NCBI GenBank assembly: GCA_041628225.1
Contig: JBFKPQ010000160.1
Location: 1 to 5,456 of the forward strand
Reading direction: 5' to 3'
Source of the DNA: JBFKPQ01 sp041628225
GTDB lineage: Bacteria > Actinomycetota > Acidimicrobiia > Spongiisociales > JAENVV01
Length of the DNA: 5,456 nucleotides
Positions 1 to 4,767 of the stretch are shown here, one piece after another. Both the position numbers and the translations under genes were made by a program. Below the pieces are notes generated by a model. That model ran no database searches and had not been told where the DNA came from. It was given only the letters and a program-made list of their open reading frames with translations. Each line of letters begins with the position of its first letter. The first letter of the stretch is position 1.

Positions 1-114
1 ACGACCTCGCTCACACCGGCGACCACGACCACGGTCACCGTCGCCTCGACCACGACTACGACCACGACGCCCGTCACGACGACCACCAGCACGGCCGTGA
101 GCACCACGACCACC
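1..114 (+). repeat. ACG/ACC-rich low-complexity tract coding the Thr linker
   Basis: This stretch is mostly repeated ACG, ACC and GAC triplets in varying order. It codes for a linker of threonine runs broken by Val, Pro, Ser and Ala. It is part of the gene above rather than a separate element. Such tracts can change length by replication slippage or misassembly, so its exact length deserves caution. Confidence 0.6.
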
Positions 115-699
115 AAACCACCGCTCGGCGGCGAGCCGATCGAGATCGGCCCCGTGGAAGGCGATGTGCTGGCCGTCGTCGGGGTGGAGTACGACGACGT
201 TCTGAACGTTCGAGAGCTCCCGGGGACGAATCAGGCGATCGTCACCACCCTGCCGCCGTTGTTCGACGACGTGGTGGCCGAAGGCGAGGCCTGGCAGCTG
301 AGCCGTTCGATTTGGGTGAAGGTGACGGCCAACGGCGTGACCGGCTGGGTGAACTTGTCGTTCCTCGCCTATCTGGGCGTCACCGACGACGTGACATCGG
401 CCCTCATCGCCCAACTCGGCACGACGCCCGAAGCCGACACGATGCTCGAACTCGGCATGATCGTCGCCGAAGCGTCAGCCTCGGAGGATCCGCCTTCGCG
501 CCTCGCCGTGGTCAAAGCTCCGACCGTCGGCGATCTCGGTGAGGTCACGATCGACGTCATCGGATTGGGCGACGACGCCGTGTACGGCGTCCGACTGGTC
601 GTGTTCGGTACACCGAGCGACGGCGGCTTCGCCCTCAAGAGCGTCGAGCAGACGACGTTGTGCGCCCGCGGCTCCACCGGCGAAGGGCTGTGCCCGTGA
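1..699 (+). CDS. Exported SH3-domain protein with Thr-rich linker (5' end outside window)
   Basis: The frame is open from base 1 to the TGA at 697-699, so the gene enters from the left and 232 residues are visible. Residues 1 to about 40 are a low-complexity Thr/Ser/Val/Pro linker of the kind that separates a signal peptide or membrane anchor from a surface domain in actinobacteria. Residues about 57-126 look like a bacterial SH3-like domain: a VLNVRELPG strand/turn near 67-75, a W at 105, and GWV at 115-117 before a final hydrophobic strand. The remaining 106 or so residues look like a small beta-rich domain ending with two closely spaced cysteines (LC...LCP) that could form a disulfide outside the cell. 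A GTG at 97 could be called as a start, but it lies inside the linker and has no clear ribosome site, so I take the gene as 5'-truncated. Bacterial SH3 domains often bind peptidoglycan or other envelope ligands. The specific role here is unknown. Confidence 0.75.
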   Translation, partial: TTSLTPATTTTVTVASTTTTTTTPVTTTTSTAVSTTTTKPPLGGEPIEIGPVEGDVLAVVGVEYDDVLNVRELPGTNQAIVTTLPPLFDDVVAEGEAWQLSRSIWVKVTANGVTGWVNLSFLAYLGVTDDVTSALIAQLGTTPEADTMLELGMIVAEASASEDPPSRLAVVKAPTVGDLGEVTIDVIGLGDDAVYGVRLVVFGTPSDGGFALKSVEQTTLCARGSTGEGLCP

Positions 700-702
700 C
701 CG

Positions 703-1869
703 TCACTCCTCGAGTTGGAGGTAGGTTCTCGGGACCCCGGGGAACGAGTTGTCGTAGCTGATCTGGGTATCGGCTCCCGGCAGGTTCACCGTGTAGCCGA
801 TGATGCTCCCGTTGAAGGTGGTGTTGCTCGCCGACGACATGCTGATCCCGCCCAGGGGCGCGAACTGCACGCCGTTCCAAGAATGGCTCGAGCCGCTCCA
901 GATGATCGAGTTGACGTTGCACTTCGGGCCCTGTGCCTCGTTATAGATGCTGAAGAGCGACAGTCCGGTCGTGTCCCACGGGCCAGTCAACGTGTTGGCC
1001 GGACCGGTCACGTGGATCTGGCCGCGAGCCACGAACGTGGCATACAGCTCGCCGCCCACGCCCGTGCCCGAGATACCGCCGAGATCGAGATCGCCTTCGG
1101 AGAAGTAGAGGCCGTCGGCGATGATGCCCGAATAGCTGACATCTGCGGCGGAGTAGAAGTACTCACCGGCGGCGCTGGCAACGGTGGCAATCGAGCCTCC
1201 GGGGGCATAGTCGTCGATGATCCACCCGCCGGGGATCGGCTGGATGGGTACCTGCGTCTCGGAGCCGGTCACGACCACATTGGTCTTGTTGAACGATTCC
1301 ACGTAGGTCACATCACCGTTGATCGTTCCCGGTGTGGCGGCGGGAGCGGTCACCTTCAGCCGGCCATTCGAATGTACGTCGCCGTCGATCACGAGGTTGG
1401 CGCCGTCGAGCTGCAGCTCGAAGGGGCCGCACACGCTGCCGTCGGCGAAGATGGCGTGCCCGCCGAGCCCGGAGATGTGGTCGCAGTACGCCACCGCCCT
1501 GGCCCGGGTATCGATCTCGTCGTCGCCGACGAAGCTGCCGAAGGTGGCGTCGATGTCCGATTCGATCACGGCCTCCCACTGGCCGGACCCGAGGTCGGTG
1601 ATCGTCACGGTGATCTCGGGATCGGTGTTGTCGAACCCGTTCTGGGTGGCTGACGCACGCCCGGCCACGATGGGGTCGGCGGTGGCCTGACACGACGCCC
1701 ACGCCGCGGCGAGGGACGCGTGGTCGGCGGCGTTTTGTGCGTACCGCCGTTCGTCGAAACCGCGACCTCCGTCGAGAGCAATGGCCATCATGCCCATGAG
1801 GAGGAGCATGATGGCGGCGATGGTGACGGCGGCCGCACCTCGATCGTCGGAGTGGAGACGGCGCATCAT
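703..1869 (-). CDS. TadG-like pilus assembly / surface protein
   Basis: This is a 388-residue protein. The N-terminus (DDRGAAAVTIAAIMLLLMGM) carries one membrane segment at about 12-32, followed by LDGGRGFDERRYAQNAADHA, the typical start of TadE/TadG-like (Tad) proteins. Residues 33-129 form the conserved pilin-like region and end in YC. From about 130 to 388 there is a long Gly/Ser/Thr/Asn-rich beta-strand region with repeated G-x-hydrophobic patterns (IDGDVHSNGRL, TINGDV, TFNGSIIGY). It resembles the beta-helical passenger domains of PilX/TadG-like surface proteins rather than a von Willebrand A domain. The position after the glycine that is cleaved in pseudopilins lacks Glu (G11-AAAVT), so it is probably not processed as a pilin. 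I chose the ATG at 1869 because it overlaps the upstream stop as ATGA. The ATG at 1866 is an alternative start. The same frame stays open upstream to 2289, but that part is shadow. It is the last gene of the tad operon. Confidence 0.85.
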   Translation of the reverse strand: MMRRLHSDDRGAAAVTIAAIMLLLMGMMAIALDGGRGFDERRYAQNAADHASLAAAWASCQATADPIVAGRASATQNGFDNTDPEITVTITDLGSGQWEAVIESDIDATFGSFVGDDEIDTRARAVAYCDHISGLGGHAIFADGSVCGPFELQLDGANLVIDGDVHSNGRLKVTAPAATPGTINGDVTYVESFNKTNVVVTGSETQVPIQPIPGGWIIDDYAPGGSIATVASAAGEYFYSAADVSYSGIIADGLYFSEGDLDLGGISGTGVGGELYATFVARGQIHVTGPANTLTGPWDTTGLSLFSIYNEAQGPKCNVNSIIWSGSSHSWNGVQFAPLGGISMSSASNTTFNGSIIGYTVNLPGADTQISYDNSFPGVPRTYLQLEE

Positions 1870-2282
1870 GGTGTCGGGTCGCAGGTCAAGCCGGTGAACA
1901 CGGTTCCGGTCTCCTCTCCTCTTACCGTGATCGTCCCTCCGAACCACTGGCCGACGATCGGTGTGATCAGGGTGACGTCGTGCGTCACGGTGACGGTCAC
2001 GAAATCCTCTCCTCCGGGCCCGGCGCCCAGGTTGCACGTCACGGCGACGTTGCCGGGAACGATGGCGGGGCTGTCGGTCGCTCCCACCACCCGGGCTCGA
2101 GTATCCGTGTGATCGTCCGGATCGAACGAGGCGAACATGGCGCCTTCCTGGGCGGCATCGCGGATCTCGACGTGCGCCACGATCGCCCGGCCGAGGTCGA
2201 CCATGCCCAGCACGAGGATGATCAAGAACGGCAGGAGGAAGGCCGTCTCGACCAAGGCCGCGCCGCGTTCGTTCAGCCTCAT
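1866..2282 (-). CDS. TadE-like minor pseudopilin (second)
   Basis: A 138-residue TadE-family protein. The N-terminus ERGAALVETAFLLPFLIILV has the class IV-type processing pattern: Gly7, then AALV, then Glu12 (E at +5 after the likely cut), followed by a hydrophobic helix to about residue 26 and LGRA. The rest is a small extracytoplasmic domain with two cysteines (C83 and C134) that may form a disulfide. TadE-like proteins are minor pilins of Flp/Tad pili and are processed by a prepilin peptidase. The ATG at 2282-2280 overlaps the stop of the upstream tadE-like gene as ATGA, and its own TGA overlaps the tadG-like start the same way, so the three genes are very likely translationally coupled. 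A weak GGGGTGA sequence lies just before the start. Confidence 0.88.
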   Translation of the reverse strand: MRLNERGAALVETAFLLPFLIILVLGMVDLGRAIVAHVEIRDAAQEGAMFASFDPDDHTDTRARVVGATDSPAIVPGNVAVTCNLGAGPGGEDFVTVTVTHDVTLITPIVGQWFGGTITVRGEETGTVFTGLTCDPTP

Positions 2283-2773
2283 AGCTCACCCCGGAAGATG
2301 GTCCGGCGCGACACCGAGTCGGCGTTGATCGTGCCGATGAATTGAGTGACGAGCGGTGTGATGCCGGTGTAGCTCGTGCGGACGGTGACGATGATCCGCG
2401 TCGAACTGGTGATGATGTCGGGATAGGGCGTGGTACCTGTCTGGCAGTCGACGACGTTGCCGAAACTGTCCACCAGCGGGTTGCCGGCGCCGTCGTCGTA
2501 CGTGATGTCGATGTCGGAATCAGCCAGCGTCACGAACGTCAGGCGAGCGCGGGTCGCGTCGCGGATCGCAGCACAATCGACATAGTGGGGATCGGGCGTG
2601 CCGCCCGCCGACGTGGCGAAGCGGACGCCGTCACGGCTGGCAGATTCCAGTTCGTTCTCGATGGCGATGGCGCGGCCGAATTCCACCACCCCCAGGATCA
2701 CCAGGAGGAGCAGTGGCAGAATCAGCGCCATCTCCACGACGGTGGCGCCATCGTCTCTGCGCAATGGCCGCAA
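2279..2773 (-). CDS. TadE-like minor pseudopilin (first gene of tad operon)
   Basis: A 164-residue TadE-family protein. The N-terminus RRDDGATVVEMALILPLLLL contains the Tad pseudopilin signature: Gly9, then ATVV, then Glu14 at +5, then a hydrophobic helix to about residue 30 and VEFGRA. The body contains two cysteines (C67 and C110) within a beta-rich extracytoplasmic domain and ends at RGEL. The start is TTG at 2773-2771: a GGGAGG ribosome site sits 8 nt upstream, whereas the next TTG (2764) would be 17 nt away. It leads the operon and is followed by a second TadE-like gene and a TadG-like gene. The two TadE-like proteins share the N-terminal helix pattern but differ beyond it, as expected for distinct minor subunits. 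The major Flp pilin and the TadA/B/C motor genes are not in this window. Confidence 0.88.
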   Translation of the reverse strand: MRPLRRDDGATVVEMALILPLLLLVILGVVEFGRAIAIENELESASRDGVRFATSAGGTPDPHYVDCAAIRDATRARLTFVTLADSDIDITYDDGAGNPLVDSFGNVVDCQTGTTPYPDIITSSTRIIVTVRTSYTGITPLVTQFIGTINADSVSRRTIFRGEL

Positions 2774-2781
2774 TTCGGGTG

Positions 2782-2787
2782 CCTCCC
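2782..2787 (-). promoter_or_regulatory. Ribosome binding site of the tad operon (GGGAGG)
   Basis: GGGAGG on the minus strand is separated by 8 nt from the TTG at 2773. It decides the start of the first tadE-like gene over the nearby in-frame TTG at 2764. It is the best Shine-Dalgarno sequence in the window. Confidence 0.7.
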
Positions 2788-2805
2788 ACAGCTGTCCCAG
2801 CGCTC

Positions 2806-2814
2806 AACCTACCA
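2806..2814 (-). promoter_or_regulatory. Candidate extended -10 promoter of the tad operon
   Basis: On the minus strand, TGG-TAGGTT fits an extended -10 (TGnTAnnnT). It lies about 33 nt before the TTG start, leaving a short leader that contains the GGGAGG site. No convincing -35 box is seen at 16-18 nt. The 116-bp gap between the selW-like stop and this operon holds no gene. Read-through from selW is also possible. Confidence 0.35.
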
Positions 2815-2889
2815 CGGAGCGTGGGCGCGCGGAAGGGCGAGCAACCTCGCTTTGGGCTGTTCGCCTGCGGCGACGAATTGCCGACGATG

Positions 2890-3120
2890 TCAGGCGCGCA
2901 GGTGGGGCGCGACGTCTGTCTCGTATTCGGCGTGTCGGTCGGTCTCGAGTTTGGAGTAGATGAGATCGCCGTTGAGCGACACCTCGAACACTCCACCTTT
3001 GCCAGGAACCAGGAGCACTTCGAAGCGCTGCCCGAACTCCTCGAAGATCTTGTCAGCCATGCCCACGGCACGGTCCGTGTAGTTTCAAGCCCGGCAGAAA
3101 AAGATGTCGATTCGGTCCAT
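2890..3120 (-). CDS. SelW-like (Rdx family) selenoprotein, TGA read as selenocysteine
   Basis: Reading from the ATG at 3120-3118 through an in-frame TGA at 3087-3085 to the TGA at 2892-2890 gives 76 residues. The start is MDRIDIFFCRAU, with Cys9 and Sec12 forming the CxxU redox motif in the first beta-strand/loop, where SelW/SelT/SelH (Rdx) proteins carry CxxC or CxxU. After it come NYTDRAVGMADKIFEEFG (helix), then LVPGKGGVFEVSLNGDLIYS (38-56), which is the hallmark Rdx segment, then KLETDRHAEYE and a short C-terminal helix. The length is right for the bacterial SelW-like group. The family has a thioredoxin-like fold and is thought to act in thiol redox reactions; the substrate is unknown. 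The frame on both sides of the TGA is family-like without any shift, so a nonsense stop is a poor explanation. There is no Shine-Dalgarno sequence; a TANNNT box 6 nt before the ATG suggests a leaderless transcript. A TGC-to-TGA sequencing error is the main alternative. Confidence 0.85.
3056..3069 (-). promoter_or_regulatory. Candidate bacterial SECIS hairpin
   Basis: On the minus strand GCCGU-GGGC-AUGGC can form a 5-bp stem (one G-U pair) with a four-base loop starting with G. The loop begins 21 nt after the UGA. Bacterial SECIS elements are known to lie inside the coding region with a small apical loop, a G among its first two bases, about 16-37 nt after the UGA; this fits. A competing all-Watson-Crick stem (CACGG/CCGUG, loop ACCGUG, 3064-3079) overlaps it, so the active fold is uncertain from sequence alone. 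Confidence 0.5.
3085..3087 (-). other. Recoded UGA (selenocysteine) codon
   Basis: The codon order on the minus strand is TGC CGG GCT TGA AAC TAC. The TGA occupies the second redox position of the CxxC/CxxU motif, exactly where Sec occurs in SelW-like proteins. The true terminator is a different TGA 64 codons later, after a complete domain. Confidence 0.8.
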
Positions 3121-3126
3121 GGCAGC

Positions 3127-3132
3127 AGGGTA
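3127..3132 (-). promoter_or_regulatory. Candidate -10 box of the SelW-like gene (leaderless)
   Basis: TACCCT on the minus strand ends 6 nt before the ATG at 3120. With transcription starting at or near the A of ATG, the mRNA would be leaderless, which would explain the missing ribosome site. No clear -35 box is present. Confidence 0.35.
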
Positions 3133-3142
3133 GCCGGGTTTC

Positions 3143-3178
3143 GTCGGCCGGCCCGACTCATCCTGCCGGAACTGGCAG
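3143..3178. promoter_or_regulatory. Two inverted repeats in the divergent promoter region
   Basis: The 110-bp gap between the divergent SelW-like and TrmH-like starts holds GTCGG-ccggc-CCGAC (3143-3157, with GGCCGGCC at its core) and CTGCC-ggaact-GGCAG (3163-3178). Either could be an operator or simply chance symmetry in GC-rich DNA. Both lie upstream of the two candidate -10 boxes. No known regulator site was recognised. Confidence 0.25.
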
Positions 3179-3218
3179 TGGCGGCGGGACGATCCGGTGC
3201 GCCTGGCGATGCGGGCTT

Positions 3219-3224
3219 TAAGAT
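3219..3224 (+). promoter_or_regulatory. Candidate -10 box of the TrmH-like gene (leaderless)
   Basis: TAAGAT ends 6 nt before the GTG start at 3231, the same arrangement as at the SelW-like gene on the other strand. It falls in a local AT-rich patch (TTTAAGAT) in GC-rich surroundings. No Shine-Dalgarno sequence is seen before the GTG, which fits a leaderless mRNA. Confidence 0.4.
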
Positions 3225-3230
3225 CATGCC

Positions 3231-3962
3231 GTGGACGTAGCCGCCGACTTCGCCGCCGCACGCACCGATGACCACCGAGTGGTCCTCGAAGGGTTTCATG
3301 CCATCAAGCATGCAGTCCGTTTCGGAGCCGAGATCGTCACGGCGATCCGGGCGCAGGGCAAGGACGCTCCGACGGACCTCGCTCCCGACCTAGCCGCATG
3401 GCTTGCGTCCCATGTCCGGACGGTCGATCGAGCAGTGTTCGAGCGCGCCGTGCCGCACCCGCATCCGACGGGTCTCGCCGCCGTGGCCGTCCGCCCCACC
3501 TCCCCGCCGTGGCGTGAGCTGCCTTCCAAGCCGCGGGTCATCCTCGACGGGCCCCGGCGTCCAGGGAACGTCGGGGCCGCCATTCGTATCGCGGCGGCTG
3601 CCGGTGCTGCCGCGGTGGCCGTGCGCGGCGACATCGACCCGTGGTCACCGGCCGCCGTCCGAGGCGCGGCCGGGCTGCAGTTCGCCGTACCGATCTATCG
3701 ACATCTCCCCGACCTCAGCGGACCCGTGTGGGCCCTCGACCCCGACGGAGACCAACTGGCCGACACGATCCCGGACTCGGTGGACCTCGTGTTCGGCTCG
3801 GAGCGGTCGGGCGTATCGGCCGAGCTGCTCGATCGCGCCGACCGTCGCGTCGCGCTACCCATGACGCCGGGCGTCTCGAGCATCAACCTGGCCGCGTCGG
3901 TGGCCGCCGTCTTGTACGTGTGGCGAACGGCGGCATCCGTAGGCGACGGCGGCGACGGCTAG
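3231..3962 (+). CDS. SpoU/TrmH-family RNA 2'-O-methyltransferase
   Basis: A 243-residue SAM-dependent RNA ribose methyltransferase of the SPOUT class. The N-terminal part (about 14-88: VVLEGFHAIKHAVRFGA through HPTGLAAVAV) matches the SpoU substrate-binding, L7Ae-like domain. The catalytic knot domain follows with the three family motifs: LDGPRRPGNVGAAIRIAAAAG (105-125, with the conserved Asn113 and Arg119), LVFGSERSGVS (186-196), and LPMTPGVSSINLAASVAAVL (209-228, with the Ser-x-Asn that closes the SAM-binding knot). In motif 1 the usual Asp of DPxN is replaced by Arg (RPGN). The target (tRNA Gm18, 23S rRNA G2251 or another site) cannot be read from the sequence, so no trmH or rlmB symbol is given. 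The GTG at 3231 is supported by the domain beginning shortly after it and by a TAAGAT box. It is divergent from the SelW-like gene and followed 19 bp later by ppk2. Confidence 0.88.
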   Translation: MDVAADFAAARTDDHRVVLEGFHAIKHAVRFGAEIVTAIRAQGKDAPTDLAPDLAAWLASHVRTVDRAVFERAVPHPHPTGLAAVAVRPTSPPWRELPSKPRVILDGPRRPGNVGAAIRIAAAAGAAAVAVRGDIDPWSPAAVRGAAGLQFAVPIYRHLPDLSGPVWALDPDGDQLADTIPDSVDLVFGSERSGVSAELLDRADRRVALPMTPGVSSINLAASVAAVLYVWRTAASVGDGGDG

Positions 3963-3967
3963 GACGG

Positions 3968-3973
3968 TAGGCT
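3968..3973 (+). promoter_or_regulatory. Candidate -10 box of ppk2
   Basis: TAGGCT lies in the 19-bp gap after the TrmH-like stop and ends 8 nt before the ATG at 3982. It may give ppk2 its own near-leaderless transcript. The only purine-rich AGGA (3961-3964) is 17 nt from the ATG, too far for a normal ribosome site. Co-transcription with the upstream gene is also possible. Confidence 0.35.
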
Positions 3974-3981
3974 CGCCAACG

Positions 3982-4764
3982 ATGGAGAAACTGCGCAAGG
4001 CCGAGTACGAAGACGAACTCGCCCGACTGCACGTCGAGCTCGTGCATCTCCAGCGTTGGGTCGTCCGCACCGGACACCGGCTCGTCGTGCTGTTCGAGGG
4101 GCGCGACGCGGCCGGCAAGGGCGGCGTCATCAAGCGGATCATGGAACCCCTCAACCCACGGGTCTGCCGTGTGGTCGCCCTCGGCGCTCCCAGCGACCGC
4201 GAATCGACACAATGGTATTTCCAGCGCTACGTACCTCACCTCCCGGCGGCGGGCGAGATCGTGCTCTTCGACCGCTCGTGGTACAACCGGGCCGGCGTCG
4301 AGCGCGTGATGGGGTTCTGCACGGAGGCCGAATACTGGGAGTTCCTGCGGACCGCGCCCGAGTTCGAACGGATGCTGATTCGGTCAGGCATTCAACTCGT
4401 CAAGTACTGGTTTTCCGTGTCCGACCACGAACAGGAGCGTCGCTTTCAGGCTCGACTCGACGACCCGACGAAGCGATGGAAACTCTCACCGATGGATCTC
4501 GAATCGAGGCTGCGGTGGGAGGAGTACTCCAAGGCGAAGGACATCATGTTCCAGTACACGGACATCGCCGACTCGCCCTGGTTCGTCGTCAACGCCGATT
4601 CGAAGCGCCGCGCCCGGCTCAACTGCATCGCGCACCTTCTGTCACTCGTGCCCTACGAGGAGCTCGATTCCCCCGCCGTAGAGCTACCCGAGCGGGTGCG
4701 GGCCCAACACTCCATCGAGCGACCTCCGATCGACTCGCAGCGGTGGGTGCCCGACAATTTCTGA
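3982..4764 (+). CDS. ppk2: Polyphosphate kinase 2 (class I, single domain)
   Basis: A 260-residue PPK2-family enzyme that transfers phosphate between inorganic polyphosphate and nucleoside diphosphates in the cytoplasm; PPK2 class I enzymes typically make ATP or GTP from polyP. The N-terminal helix (YEDELARLHVELVHLQRWV) is typical of the family. Then come Walker A GRDAAGKGG (40-48), the GAPSDRE segment (68-74), Walker B DRSWYNR (97-103), KYWFSVSDHEQERRF (141-155) and the lid motif RLDDPTKRWKLSPMD (158-172). All key residues seem intact and the length is right for the single-domain form. The ATG start matches the usual beginning of the family. It converges on the plsC-like gene with only 3 bp between stop codons. 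The exact nucleotide preference (ADP or GDP) cannot be told from the sequence. Confidence 0.95.
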   Translation: MEKLRKAEYEDELARLHVELVHLQRWVVRTGHRLVVLFEGRDAAGKGGVIKRIMEPLNPRVCRVVALGAPSDRESTQWYFQRYVPHLPAAGEIVLFDRSWYNRAGVERVMGFCTEAEYWEFLRTAPEFERMLIRSGIQLVKYWFSVSDHEQERRFQARLDDPTKRWKLSPMDLESRLRWEEYSKAKDIMFQYTDIADSPWFVVNADSKRRARLNCIAHLLSLVPYEELDSPAVELPERVRAQHSIERPPIDSQRWVPDNF

Positions 4765-4767
4765 GTC

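Noticed and set aside
696..706. Palindrome GTGAC-c-GTCAC between convergent stops as a terminator
   Set aside because: TGA and TCA at convergent stops 3 bp apart create most of the symmetry automatically. The stem is too short and has no T-tract.
715..1653. Long plus-strand open frame antisense to the tadG-like gene
   Set aside because: The translation has no recognisable domain and is low in structure-like pattern. The opposite strand encodes a clear Tad-family N-terminus with operon overlaps. GC-rich third positions commonly keep antisense frames open.
1870..2289. Upstream extension of the tadG-like frame to 2289 (would give 528 residues)
   Set aside because: This part is Arg/Asp/His-rich shadow of the second tadE-like gene, which has a proper pseudopilin start. 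The natural start is the ATG at 1869 with an ATGA overlap.
2839..2855. GCGAG-CAAC-CTCGC hairpin followed by TTT on the plus strand as a terminator
   Set aside because: The T-run is only three bases and no plus-strand gene ends nearby. On the minus strand, where the SelW-like gene ends, there is no T-tract after the stem.
2890..3060. A 56-residue protein starting at the ATG at 3060, with the TGA at 3085 as a true stop
   Set aside because: It would remove the CxxU/CxxC strand that defines the family's active site, while the 11 codons before the TGA are in frame and family-like. Selenocysteine read-through explains both halves.
2713..3240. Plus-strand open frame across the gap between the tad operon and the TrmH-like gene
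   Set aside because: It is antisense to the SelW-like gene and to the start of the first tadE-like gene, and shows no domain or ribosome site. Part of it looks protein-like only because it mirrors the real minus-strand gene.
2631..3311. Minus-strand open frame covering the SelW-like region and both flanks
   Set aside because: Its translation is Ser/Arg/Pro-rich without family resemblance and overlaps the divergent TrmH-like start. It is a different frame from the one that gives the Rdx protein.
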